Positions 16,339 through 25,229 of a stretch of DNA of 53,861 nt are shown in pieces. The stretch comes from JBDKTH01 sp964558295 (GTDB taxonomy: Bacteria; Planctomycetota; Planctomycetia; Pirellulales; Thermoguttaceae). The notes beneath the pieces are model-generated. The model saw nothing but the letters and a program-made list of their open reading frames with translations, had not been told where the DNA came from and did no database searches. The DNA lies in NCBI GenBank assembly GCA_964558295.1, contig CAZLDQ010000009.1:1-53861 (forward strand), in the 5' to 3' direction. The translations under genes and the position numbers were made by a program. Position 1 is the stretch's first letter. Each line of letters begins with the position of its first letter.

Positions 16339-18379
16339 TCTTCGCATGCTCTTGGTCCTGGTGCCCAGCCTGCCGCTTCTGGCGGCGGTGGTGACGGCCG
16401 TCTTTGGCCCCCGTCTGCTCGGCCCCCGCAGCCATTGGCCGACGGTGGTGGCGATTGGACTTGCCCTTTTGGCCAGCCTGACGCTGGTTTGGCAGGTACA
16501 GACCGAGGTCCAACACGCCAGCAACACAGCGGCGGTCGGCGTTGAGCGGGTGGTCACGCTCTGGCAATGGGCCACGGTCGAGAAGGCCGGCCCTCTGGCC
16601 ACGGGAGAGGGAGCCGAGGACTTCCGCATCACCGTCGCCCTCCGCGCCGATCCGCTCACAGCGATCATGCTCGCGATGGTCACCTTTGTTTCCCTGGTGA
16701 TTGCCGTCTATTCGATCGGCTACATGCACGACGATCCGGGGTACTGGCGGTTCTTCAGTTACATCGCGCTGTTTGTCTTTTCGATGACGATGCTCGTCGC
16801 GTCGAGCAACTTCCTGCAGTTGTATGTTTTCTGGGAAGCAGTGGGGTTGTGCAGTTACTTGTTGATTGGCTTCTGGTTCGAGAAGCCGGCGGCGGCCGCC
16901 GCCGGTAAGAAGGCGTTTTTGGTCAACCGCGTGGGCGACTTTGGCTTCGCCTTGGGGATCTTCTTGATCTGGATTACCTACGGCACGCTTGATTTTCACG
17001 ACGTGCTCGTGGATGGACGACTGCAAACGGTCGGCGTGCTCGGGCAAACCCGGCTGGCTCATCCGGAGTTGTTCGTAGGCGGAACGGTCGCCACGGCGAT
17101 TTGCCTGCTGCTGATGCTTGGGGCGTGCGGCAAGAGCGCCCAGTTGCCGTTGCACGTCTGGCTCCCGGACGCGATGGAAGGCCCCACGCCGGTGAGTGCT
17201 TTGATTCATGCTGCTACGATGGTTACGGCCGGCGTGTATATGGTTACTCGGTGCATGCCGCTGTTTTTGGCCTCCCTGGGGGCCCAGCAGGTCGTGGCAG
17301 TCATCGGCGGAGCGACGGCCCTGATGGCCGCGATCATCGCTGTGACGCAAACCGATCTCAAACGCATCCTGGCCTACTCCACGATCAGCCAGCTTGGCTA
17401 CATGTTTCTCGGCCTGGGGACGGCGACGTTGCTGGGGGTCACGGCCGGGATGTTCCACCTGTTTACTCATGCGTTTTTCAAGGCCCTCCTGTTCCTGGGA
17501 GCGGGGAGCGTGATGCACGCGATGGGCAACGTGATCGACATTCGCCGGTTTGGCGGCTTGCGGCACATGATGCCGGTGACCTATTGGACGTTTCTCGTTG
17601 GCGCACTGGCCTTGGCGGGGATTTTTCCGTTTGCCGGGTTTTGGAGCAAGGACCTGATTCTGGCGGCGGTCAGCCAGCGCGCGGCGGACGGGCCGGCTCA
17701 TACGTTATATTATGGTCTCTTCCTGGCGGCGGTCTTGACTGCGGGATTAACGGCCTTTTACACCTTCCGGGCGTTCTTTCTCACCTTTTACGGACCGGAG
17801 CGGATACCGCACGAAGCCCACGGCCATGCCCACGAGTCGCCGCCGGTGATGACCTGGCCGCTGACGATCCTGGCGGCTTGCGCCCTGGTGGTGGGGGCCT
17901 ATTTCGAGTGGACGCACGGTTTTGCCCATTTCCTGGCGCAGACGCCTTCGGTGGCCTATGTGGAGCGGATGCCCTCGCTTGCCGCGATCGCCAGCGAGAG
18001 CCATTTGACGATTGCGATCGGAAGCACTGTCGTAGCGCTAAGCGGTCTTGGCTTGGCAGGATTTCTCTATCTGGGGTCGAAGGGGCTCGTGGACCGGCTG
18101 ACCCGACTGATGGATCTTGTCGGCCTTTATCGCCTCTCGACGGGAAAGTTCTTTTTCGACGCGATTTACGGCGTCCTCGTCATTTGGCCGCTCGAAGGGT
18201 TGGCCCTGTTGAGCTATTGGGTTGATCGTTGGTTGATCGATGGGCTGGTGAATGGCATTGGACGAGCGCCGAACGTGGTGGGCGAGGTTCTGCGTCCGTT
18301 GCAGGGGGGATTGGTGCCGTTTTACGCCTTGGGAATGGCCCTCGGCGTGTTAATCTTGATTGGGGTGATGCTTCTGTGA
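16331..18379 (+). CDS. nuoL: NADH-quinone oxidoreductase subunit L
   Basis: A 682-residue antiporter-like subunit at the distal end of the membrane arm. Hallmarks are SNFLQLYVFWEAVGLCSYLL, WLPDAMEGPTPVSALIHAAT with the conserved Lys/His proton path nearby, and MFHLFTHAFFKALLFLGAGS. The C-terminal third holds the lateral-helix extension and a final anchor helix, giving the normal long NuoL length. The ATG overlaps the nuoK stop by 8 bases, and the TGA stop overlaps the nuoM GTG. Confidence 0.96.
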   Translation: MFDLRMLLVLVPSLPLLAAVVTAVFGPRLLGPRSHWPTVVAIGLALLASLTLVWQVQTEVQHASNTAAVGVERVVTLWQWATVEKAGPLATGEGAEDFRITVALRADPLTAIMLAMVTFVSLVIAVYSIGYMHDDPGYWRFFSYIALFVFSMTMLVASSNFLQLYVFWEAVGLCSYLLIGFWFEKPAAAAAGKKAFLVNRVGDFGFALGIFLIWITYGTLDFHDVLVDGRLQTVGVLGQTRLAHPELFVGGTVATAICLLLMLGACGKSAQLPLHVWLPDAMEGPTPVSALIHAATMVTAGVYMVTRCMPLFLASLGAQQVVAVIGGATALMAAIIAVTQTDLKRILAYSTISQLGYMFLGLGTATLLGVTAGMFHLFTHAFFKALLFLGAGSVMHAMGNVIDIRRFGGLRHMMPVTYWTFLVGALALAGIFPFAGFWSKDLILAAVSQRAADGPAHTLYYGLFLAAVLTAGLTAFYTFRAFFLTFYGPERIPHEAHGHAHESPPVMTWPLTILAACALVVGAYFEWTHGFAHFLAQTPSVAYVERMPSLAAIASESHLTIAIGSTVVALSGLGLAGFLYLGSKGLVDRLTRLMDLVGLYRLSTGKFFFDAIYGVLVIWPLEGLALLSYWVDRWLIDGLVNGIGRAPNVVGEVLRPLQGGLVPFYALGMALGVLILIGVMLL

Positions 18380-20040
18380 ATATGATGGGAATCCTCTTGG
18401 TGGCGACGCTCGTGGTGCCCGTGTTGGGGGCGATCCTCAACGACGGCCACGACCGGCGCATGCGCTGGGTGGCGCTGGGCACGACGCTCATCACGCTCGT
18501 CCTGGCCGCGGTTCTGATCTACCGCTTCCCCGGCGGGGCCGAGGACTTTGCCGTCTTCGATGTCTCCTGGCTCGATGGGATCGGCTCGCCCGCCGCGGTG
18601 CGTTTCAGTATCGGGCTCGACGGCTTGAGCCTTTGGCTTTTCGGGCTGACGGCGTTGTTGATGGTTACTGCCGTGTTGGTCAGTTGGGAGGCGATCGTCG
18701 AGCGGGCGGCCACGTATTACAGCCTGCTGTTGTTGCTGGAAAGCGGCATGCTCGGCGTCTTCGTTGCCCGAGATGTGATCCTCTTCTACATCTTCTTCGA
18801 ATTCACGCTAATTCCGCTCTTCTTTCTCATCGGTATCTGGGGAAGCGACCAGCGGCGTTACGCGGCGATGAAGTTCTTCCTGTTCACGTTTGCCGGCAGT
18901 GTGTTGACCTTCCTCGGGCTGTTGGCGATTGTGTTATGGAACTATTACCAGAACGGCATTCTGACCTTCTCGATCCCCGAACTGACCCGCAACCTCGGCT
19001 TCCAGCCGATCGACACGAATCTGCAGGTGTTGATCTTTTTGCTGTTGTTTGCGGGGTTTGCCATTAAGGTTCCCCTGTTTCCGCTGCACACCTGGCTGCC
19101 GCTGGCTCACGTCGAGGCTCCCACGGCCGGCAGCGTGCTATTGGCTGGGGTGCTATTGAAAGTGGGCTCTTACGGTTTCGTGCGGTTTGCCCTGCCGATG
19201 CTCCCCGAAGCGGTGGCTGCGCTAATGCCTTGGCTACTTTGGCTATGTGTGATCGGGATTCTCTACGGTGCCCTGGTTGCGTTGGTCCAGGAGGATATTA
19301 AGCGGTTAATCGCCTATTCGAGCGTCAGCCATCTGGGGTTCGCCATGCTGGGCGTGTTCGCTTTGAATCGTCTGGGGATGCAAGGCGGTGTGTTGCAGAT
19401 GATCAACCATGGGCTGTCGACGGGCGGGCTGTTCGCGTTGGTCGGAATGCTCTACGAACGCTACCACACCCGAAAGATCAGCGACTACGGCGGCATGGCC
19501 CGGCGACTGCCGGTGCTGGCTTTTTTCATGCTGCTCTTCACGTTGGCGAGCATTGGACTCCCCGGGCTCAACGGTTTTGCCGGCGAGTTTCTCCTGCTTC
19601 TGGGAATGTTCCAACGTGGCTGGTCGGAAGCGCCGGTGATGTGGCAGTCGCAATTGAGAGTGATTGCAGTGCTAGCGACCCTGGGGGTGGTCCTGGGTTC
19701 CTGGTACATGCTTTGGCTCGTGCAGCGTGTTTTCTTCGGCCCGCTCCGCGAACCGGCCTCCGAGGCGTCGCGGCATGCCCACGAAGCGGCCTTGATCCGC
19801 GATCTTTCGATGCGCGAAGTGCTCGCGCTTGCTCTGCTGGCCGTGTTTGTCGTCTGGATTGGCTTGTGGCCCGAATTCTTCCTGAACCGTATGGCCCCCA
19901 CGTTGAACGAAATCACCGCGCGGACCCTGCCGTCTGTAGAGCGGCGTCTTGCCGGAAAGGAAGACGCGGACGAGGGGAAGACTCTCCGTGTTTCGTCCAC
20001 CCCACTCTCCAATTACCCCATTCCATTTCCCGCTCCCTGA
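18376..20040 (+). CDS. nuoM: NADH-quinone oxidoreductase subunit M
   Basis: A 554-residue antiporter-like subunit. FYIFFEFTLIPLFFLIGIWG, FPLHTWLPLAHVEAPTAGSV and AYSSVSHLGFAMLGVFALN are NuoM blocks, including the proton-path Glu and Lys residues. About 14 helices are visible. The start is a GTG in a GTGA overlap with nuoL, the same junction type used for nuoJ; an ATG at 18382 would shorten it by two residues. The C-terminal 50 residues are soluble and weakly conserved. Confidence 0.95.
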   Translation: MNMMGILLVATLVVPVLGAILNDGHDRRMRWVALGTTLITLVLAAVLIYRFPGGAEDFAVFDVSWLDGIGSPAAVRFSIGLDGLSLWLFGLTALLMVTAVLVSWEAIVERAATYYSLLLLLESGMLGVFVARDVILFYIFFEFTLIPLFFLIGIWGSDQRRYAAMKFFLFTFAGSVLTFLGLLAIVLWNYYQNGILTFSIPELTRNLGFQPIDTNLQVLIFLLLFAGFAIKVPLFPLHTWLPLAHVEAPTAGSVLLAGVLLKVGSYGFVRFALPMLPEAVAALMPWLLWLCVIGILYGALVALVQEDIKRLIAYSSVSHLGFAMLGVFALNRLGMQGGVLQMINHGLSTGGLFALVGMLYERYHTRKISDYGGMARRLPVLAFFMLLFTLASIGLPGLNGFAGEFLLLLGMFQRGWSEAPVMWQSQLRVIAVLATLGVVLGSWYMLWLVQRVFFGPLREPASEASRHAHEAALIRDLSMREVLALALLAVFVVWIGLWPEFFLNRMAPTLNEITARTLPSVERRLAGKEDADEGKTLRVSSTPLSNYPIPFPAP

Positions 20041-20051
20041 GAGGAAGGCCC

Positions 20052-21677
20052 GTGTCCCTGGAAACTGTCGCCCTGCTTGTTCCCGAGATCGTGCTGGTCG
20101 CCGTGGCGGTGGTGATCTATCTGGCCGGCGCGTTCCTCCCGGCGCGCAACCTCTGGGCGTGGCTGGCCCTGGGGGGAATCGCTGCGGCGATTGTGGCCAT
20201 GGTGCTCAGCCCCACGACGCCCGGAGCTAGCGGGCCGTTGGAGATTGACGGGTTGGCCGAGTATGTGCGATGGTTGGCCTTGGGCGTGGGGGCCCTGTTT
20301 GTCCTCTTAGCCGCTCGGGCCCTGGACGGTTCTGGCACGTCGGAGTATCTCGGCTCGCTGCTCTTGGTGGTGGCCGGGATGATGCTCGTGGCCGGGGCAA
20401 GGGAACTGGTCCTTTTGTTCGTCGGCTTGGAACTGGTTTCCATTCCCACCTACATCTTGCTCTATCTGGGCCGCCGGGACATGGCCTCGCAGGAGGCTAC
20501 GGTCAAGTATTTCTTTTTGAGCATTTTTGCATCGGGTATCTTTCTCTACGGGGTGAGCTTTCTTTACGGGGCCACAGGGTCGACCGATCTGCGGGTCATC
20601 CATGAGCGACTGGCCGGCGTGGGGACGACGCCGGAAGGGGTTCGTTCGCTGGTACTCGTTGCCCTGGTGATGATCTATGCCGGGTTGGGGTTCCGCATCG
20701 CGGCCGTGCCGTTTCACTTTTACGCCCCAGATGTTTATCAGGGCACGACGCACGAGAACGCCGGGCTGTTGTCCGTGGTGCCGAAGATCGCCGGGATGAC
20801 GGCGCTGGCCCGAATCGTGGCCTTGGGACTTGCGCCGGTCGAGTCGTTCTCTTGGCGCATCGCACTGATCTTGGCAGTGTTGACGATGACCGTGGGCAAC
20901 GTGATGGCCCTCTGGCAAGAGAACCTACGGCGTCTGTTGGCCTATTCGTCGATCGCCCATGCCGGCTACATGCTCACTGGGCTGGCCGCCTTCCTAGCCA
21001 CGGTCCCTGGCGCGGCCGGTTCGTGGGATGGCCTCGGGGCGCTGCTGCTCTATCTGTTGGTTTACGCGTTGGCCACCATCGGCGCGTTTGCTGCGCTGGC
21101 TTGTCTGGCTCGCGGGGACAAGCAGATCGAGGCGGTCGACGAACTGGCCGGCTTGGGGTGGACCGGCGGCTGGTGGCGGCCGCTCTTGGCTGGTCTGATC
21201 GCCGTCTTCATGCTCAGCTTGACCGGCATTCCGCCGTTGGCCGGATTCTGGGGAAAGCTAAGCGTGTTTGCCAGTGCCCTGAGCGTGGGCGGTTCCAACC
21301 AAACGCTGCGCACCTGGTTCATCACGCTGGCTGTAATCGGCGTTTTGAACGCGGCCGTTTCCGCCGGCTACTATTTGCGGATCATTGGGGTGATGTTCTT
21401 CCGGTTGCCGTTGGCCACCCCCCGAATCCGCACCGAGACGGTCGGGCCGTTTCTGACCGCCCTATTCTGCGGAATCCTCACGCTCTTGATTGGACTGGTT
21501 CCGAAGTTCTGGATCGAAGACGCCAACAACGCCAGTCCCGGCCGTTATTGGGCGACAACGAACCGTGAGCAGCCGACGTTGCTAGCTCCGTCGCTTGCGT
21601 CCGATCGTCCAGCTCTGGCCAAACCGGGCCCTGCCGAGGCGCACATGTATTTATCAGGGGAAGCGGCGACCCGCTAG
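20052..21677 (+). CDS. nuoN: NADH-quinone oxidoreductase subunit N
   Basis: A 541-residue third antiporter-like subunit and last gene of the operon. Blocks include ELVLLFVGLELVSIPTYILL, KYFFLSIFASGIFLYG, VPFHFYAPDVYQGTTHENAG and YSSIAHAGYMLTGLAA. The start is a GTG at 20052 preceded by GAGGAAGG. Longer in-frame readings would run through nuoM and are rejected. No intrinsic terminator with a U-tract is visible downstream. With it, all 14 bacterial complex I genes are present in canonical order. Confidence 0.95.
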   Translation: MSLETVALLVPEIVLVAVAVVIYLAGAFLPARNLWAWLALGGIAAAIVAMVLSPTTPGASGPLEIDGLAEYVRWLALGVGALFVLLAARALDGSGTSEYLGSLLLVVAGMMLVAGARELVLLFVGLELVSIPTYILLYLGRRDMASQEATVKYFFLSIFASGIFLYGVSFLYGATGSTDLRVIHERLAGVGTTPEGVRSLVLVALVMIYAGLGFRIAAVPFHFYAPDVYQGTTHENAGLLSVVPKIAGMTALARIVALGLAPVESFSWRIALILAVLTMTVGNVMALWQENLRRLLAYSSIAHAGYMLTGLAAFLATVPGAAGSWDGLGALLLYLLVYALATIGAFAALACLARGDKQIEAVDELAGLGWTGGWWRPLLAGLIAVFMLSLTGIPPLAGFWGKLSVFASALSVGGSNQTLRTWFITLAVIGVLNAAVSAGYYLRIIGVMFFRLPLATPRIRTETVGPFLTALFCGILTLLIGLVPKFWIEDANNASPGRYWATTNREQPTLLAPSLASDRPALAKPGPAEAHMYLSGEAATR

Positions 21678-21850
21678 AAGGGTGTCTTTCAGGCAATCCG
21701 CTCTCTCTGGCTGCCCTATCCCTGGGAAGCGGACTGCCCGAAGAGCATTTCTCTCGTTATATTATTTGCACGTCGAGTGACCTGCACCTATCACGCCCCG
21801 ACGATTTCGTTAGGACAATCCAAGCACCTCTTGGCACTGGGCGAAGTCTC

Positions 21851-23224
21851 ATGCCCCCAGGGCGTACTAAATCGGTCGAACTGGTCAAGCTGCTTCATGC
21901 AACCACTCAGCCTCTGTACCTGCTCAATGAGAAACGGACGATTGTCTTCTGCAACCAGACGCTGCTCGACTGGCTCGGTTGTACGGCCGACGCCCTTCTG
22001 GGCACCCGTTGCGCGTACCATTCAGATCCCGAGGCAGCCGGGGCTGAGGCCGTGGCGGCCAGTCTCTGTCCACCGCCCGAGGCCCTGGCCGGCCGGGAAA
22101 CAACGGGGGTAATTGTCTGCACCGGGCCACAGGGAACGGACCAACGCCGTCGCGCTCGCTTCATCCCCCTGCCTGGAATTGATGGGGAGATTGCTGGTAT
22201 CCTGGCTCTCGTCGACGGTAGAGACCTTGCCGAGGTGGAGCTCCCGTGGCCTGCGGCCGGGCAGTCGGAGGCCCAGTGGTTGCACGAGCGATTGCGGGCA
22301 CACCATCGCGCGATGGCTGCCCGTCTTCGGGCCGATCGATTGGTGGGTGAGAGCGTGGTCATGCGGCGTGTGCGTGCGCTGGCCGCCGTGGCCTCGCAGA
22401 CCCGCGCCAGTGTGCTTCTGGTCGGTCCGCCGGGAAGTGGCCGGCAGCGCGTGGCTGCGGCAATCCATCATGGCAGCGGGACTGCCTCGGTCGGTTCGCT
22501 GGTGCCCTTGGCATGTTCAGTACTGAATGCCGATCTGATTCACTCCACGATCAAAGCCTTGGCCTTCAAAAAAGGGTGGGACGAAAATCACACGCAGAAC
22601 ACGCTACTTTTGAACGACGTTGACTGCCTGCCGATCGAGGTACATGCCTCACTGGTTGAACTGTTTTCTGGCAAGTCGTGGCCGATGCGGCTGCTTGCCA
22701 CCGCGAGGCAACCGTTGGACGATTTGGTTGCGCAGGGGAAGTTCCGCCACGATTTGGCCGGTCTCTTGAGCACCCTCGTGATTCAACTGCCACCGCTTGC
22801 CGCGCATCGGGAGGATATTCCCCTGTTGGCACAGATGTTTCTCGAACAGTGCAACGCCCGGGGGAAGAAGCAATTGGCCGGGTTTGCCCCTGAGACTCTC
22901 GATCGCTTGTGCGCGTATCCGTGGCCGGGTAACGTGGATGAACTGGCGCAGATGGTGGCCGAGGCCTACGCTCACGCGGAAGGGAGCGAAGTCGGGCCGA
23001 ATGATCTACCTGAGCGTGTCCACCTAGCGGCCGTCGCCGAGGCCCATCCTCGCCGGGTTGAAGAGAAGATTGTGCTTGACGAGTTCCTGGGCCAGATCGA
23101 ACGGGAGTTGATCGGTCGTGCCCTGGCTCGCGCAAAGGGAAACAAGACTAAGGCCGCCCGGCTGCTGGGGATGAGCCGTCCCCGGCTCTATCGCCGAATG
23201 GTCCAGTTGGGCATGGCCGAGTAG
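21851..23224 (+). CDS. NtrC-like transcription regulator with a degenerate AAA+ domain
   Basis: A 457-residue protein with a PAS-like sensor (about residues 8-125), a linker helix, an AAA+ domain (165-395) and a Fis-type helix-turn-helix (415-455, KTKAARLLGMSRPRLYRRM). The AAA+ domain is clearly of the sigma54-activator type (LPPLAAHREDIPLL, YPWPGNVDEL) but is damaged at key points. Walker A reads GPPGSGR with Arg198 in place of Lys, Walker B reads LLLND instead of LxLDE, the sigma54-contacting GAFTGA loop is absent, and the arginine-finger segment reads GLLSTL. It probably binds DNA but may not hydrolyse ATP or activate sigma54. ATG 21851 is used. It is followed by a receiver-like gene. Confidence 0.82.
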   Translation: MPPGRTKSVELVKLLHATTQPLYLLNEKRTIVFCNQTLLDWLGCTADALLGTRCAYHSDPEAAGAEAVAASLCPPPEALAGRETTGVIVCTGPQGTDQRRRARFIPLPGIDGEIAGILALVDGRDLAEVELPWPAAGQSEAQWLHERLRAHHRAMAARLRADRLVGESVVMRRVRALAAVASQTRASVLLVGPPGSGRQRVAAAIHHGSGTASVGSLVPLACSVLNADLIHSTIKALAFKKGWDENHTQNTLLLNDVDCLPIEVHASLVELFSGKSWPMRLLATARQPLDDLVAQGKFRHDLAGLLSTLVIQLPPLAAHREDIPLLAQMFLEQCNARGKKQLAGFAPETLDRLCAYPWPGNVDELAQMVAEAYAHAEGSEVGPNDLPERVHLAAVAEAHPRRVEEKIVLDEFLGQIERELIGRALARAKGNKTKAARLLGMSRPRLYRRMVQLGMAE

Positions 23225-23312
23225 TGCATGCTCCGATCGTTCCAGGGACGATCCGCGTGAATGGGAACCCCGAATTTTCACACGCTTGCCTCGCCCCGTG
23301 GGGGAGTCTACC

Positions 23313-23819
23313 ATGATGGAAGAAGCTCGTTGGACCGCCCGTTCCCTGCCACTCCCCGAGGCGGGTGGCGAGGCACGCTTGTTGGTCTGTGAGGCGACCG
23401 GGGGATGGGCAATCGCCTTGCGACGGGAACTTGTCGGCCTCAGACTTCGTGTGCACGAGACACGCAGCGTGGTGGAGGCTTGGGCCGAGTTAGCTCGCGC
23501 CCCAGCCAGCTTCCTTGTGGTCGAGTTGAGCCGCGCGAGTGTCGAGCCGTTCTTGGAACGCTTAGCTTGGTTGGAGCAGGATTATCCTTTGGCACGCGTG
23601 GCGGTCGTGGCCGAGCGTGCGTTGGAGGATTGTGAGTGGTTGGTGCGTGCGGCCGGCGTCGTGCATTTTACGACGTCACCTCGCCAGTTGACCGGTCTGG
23701 CCCAGACGGTCTGCCGCCATCTCCAGACGGTTCCTCGATCTCCGCGGAATCTGGCCGACGAAATCTGGGCCAGCCTGCCCTGGGCCAAGGGGCAGCCAAA
23801 GAACGACTTCTGTGATTGA
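23313..23819 (+). CDS. Receiver-like protein of unknown function
   Basis: A 168-residue protein with alternating strands and helices like a response-regulator receiver: RLLVCEATGGWAIAL, LRVHETRSVVEAWAEL, SFLVVELSRASVEPFL, ARVAVVAE, GVVHFTTSPRQL. The phospho-acceptor Asp expected at the end of the third strand is replaced (VVELS), so it is likely a pseudo-receiver that senses by binding and not by phosphorylation. ATG 23313 has GGGGGAG about 7 bases upstream; an in-frame TTG at 23286 is less likely. It lies 88 bases after the degenerate NtrC-like gene on the same strand, which suggests a shared pathway. The C-terminal 35 residues are hydrophilic. Confidence 0.6.
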   Translation: MMEEARWTARSLPLPEAGGEARLLVCEATGGWAIALRRELVGLRLRVHETRSVVEAWAELARAPASFLVVELSRASVEPFLERLAWLEQDYPLARVAVVAERALEDCEWLVRAAGVVHFTTSPRQLTGLAQTVCRHLQTVPRSPRNLADEIWASLPWAKGQPKNDFCD

Positions 23820-23851
23820 CCGGCAAGCAGAAGCAAGTCACCAATCAAACA

Positions 23852-23869
23852 CGAGCCGTGTGCGGCTCG
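23852..23869 (+). other. Perfect short hairpin before mrp
   Basis: CGAGCCG (23852-23858) pairs with CGGCTCG (23863-23869) around a TGTG tetraloop. No U-tract follows, so it is not an intrinsic terminator. It lies 35 bases ahead of the mrp ATG and could affect its translation. Confidence 0.4.
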
Positions 23870-23904
23870 ATAACCTTGAGAAGGTATGAGAGGAGAGTGG
23901 TCGG

Positions 23905-24987
23905 ATGGCGAATGGCCCCTTGACCAAAGAAGCCGTAGAGCAGGTGGTTGGCGAGTTCAAAGACCCGGAGACGGGTCGGCGCATTGCAGCGCTCGGGCAG
24001 GTTCGCAGCCTCGAGTTGCAGGACAACCGGGTAACGATCACCGTCGGGTTGACCAGCTATGCGGCGCCGTTGTGGAACGAGACCCAAACCGAGTTGATGG
24101 ACCACGTCCAGCGCCGGCTGCCGCAATTGACCCACGTGCAAGTCAATGTGGTCGAACACGATCGGCCTGCGGAGAAGATCGGTGAGATCGGACTGGCTGC
24201 CAAGAGCGTGATTGCCGTAGGATCGGGCAAGGGAGGCGTCGGTAAGAGCACAATCGCCGCCAGCCTAGCCTATGGGCTTTCCCGGGCCGGCAGCAAAGTG
24301 GGTCTCATGGACGCCGACGTCTATGGGCCAAGCATTCCCCATCTGCTCGGCTCCAACCAGCGACCGCAGATCCTCAATAACCGGATCCAGCCGATCGTCG
24401 TCGACGGCCTGACCGTGATGTCGATGGGCTTTTTGGTCCCGCCGGACGAAGCCGTTGTGTGGCGTGGACCGATGCTCCATGGGGCGATTACCCAGTTCTT
24501 GCGTGACACCGACTGGGGCAACCTCGACTACCTGATCATCGACATGCCGCCGGGTACGGGGGATATTGCCCTGTCGCTTTCGCAACTCCTCCCGCTGACC
24601 GGGGCCGTAGTCGTCTGCACGCCCCAGGACGTCGCTCTCTTGGATGCCACGAAAGCGATTACCATGTTCCGCAAAGTGAATATCGAGGTGCTCGGGATGG
24701 TGGAGAACATGAGTCACTTCCTTTGCACTCGTTGCGGCGCGAGGCACGACATCTTCGGTTCGGGCGGTGCCCGTAAGCGGGCCGCCGAGTTGGAAGTGCC
24801 CTTCCTGGGCGAAGTGCCACTCAACCTGCAAATGCGAGTCTTCGGCGACGAAGGGAAGGTCGGCGCCAGCTACGAGGACCCGGTCGTCGCCCCCTATCTG
24901 AACGCCCTTTGCCTGAACCTCGTTCGCGGTTTGGTCCAAAAGCACCGTCAGCAACCGAACATGCCGACACTGTCGGTCCTGGGCTAG
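23905..24987 (+). CDS. mrp: Mrp/NBP35-type iron-sulphur cluster carrier ATPase
   Basis: A 360-residue P-loop protein with an N-terminal MIP18/DUF59 domain (about 5-80) and a ParA-MinD-like NTPase. The deviant Walker A GKGGVGKST is at residues 108-116, with YGPSIPHLLG and DMPPGTGD (Walker B) following. A CTRC pair near residues 274-277 would bridge a [4Fe-4S] cluster between the two subunits of a dimer. Family members assemble and hand over Fe-S clusters, which fits its place just downstream of complex I, though it is not in that operon. ATG 23905 is preceded by GAGGAGAG. Confidence 0.93.
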   Translation: MANGPLTKEAVEQVVGEFKDPETGRRIAALGQVRSLELQDNRVTITVGLTSYAAPLWNETQTELMDHVQRRLPQLTHVQVNVVEHDRPAEKIGEIGLAAKSVIAVGSGKGGVGKSTIAASLAYGLSRAGSKVGLMDADVYGPSIPHLLGSNQRPQILNNRIQPIVVDGLTVMSMGFLVPPDEAVVWRGPMLHGAITQFLRDTDWGNLDYLIIDMPPGTGDIALSLSQLLPLTGAVVVCTPQDVALLDATKAITMFRKVNIEVLGMVENMSHFLCTRCGARHDIFGSGGARKRAAELEVPFLGEVPLNLQMRVFGDEGKVGASYEDPVVAPYLNALCLNLVRGLVQKHRQQPNMPTLSVLG

Positions 24988-25119
24988 GGCAGGACATGTG
25001 TTGCGAACCCCAACATTGCCAGGAGGCCGGACTGTTTCGCACAAGGCACTGCAGTTCCCGGGTGCGTCTTCTTGGGCTTTCCAATTCTTCCGACAGAACT
25101 GCTCAAGCCGGGGGGGTAA

Positions 25120-25149
25120 TTGGGGCGGAGGCGGTACAATTGGAATAAT
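25120..25149 (+). promoter_or_regulatory. Weak candidate promoter for hflK-hflC
   Basis: TTGGGG (25120-25125) and AATAAT (25144-25149) are 18 bases apart in the mrp-hflK spacer. The -10 matches in 5/6 positions but the -35 is poor. No better pair was seen in the spacer. Confidence 0.25.
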
Positions 25150-25229
25150 CTGCAGGGTCCTGCACAAGTTGCCTCGTCAGCGTCGATTTCACGTTTGGCA
25201 GCCGCCTTGCCGGCAGGAAAGGAGCGTCC

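Noticed and set aside
16097..17701. Long minus-strand open frame of over 500 codons
   Set aside because: It is antisense to nuoK and nuoL; its product is Arg/Gln/His-rich with no motif, as expected for the shadow of a GC-rich gene.
21678..21850. Sigma54-type promoter upstream of the NtrC-like gene
   Set aside because: TTGGCAC is present near 21833 but the matching GC element at the right distance is missing.
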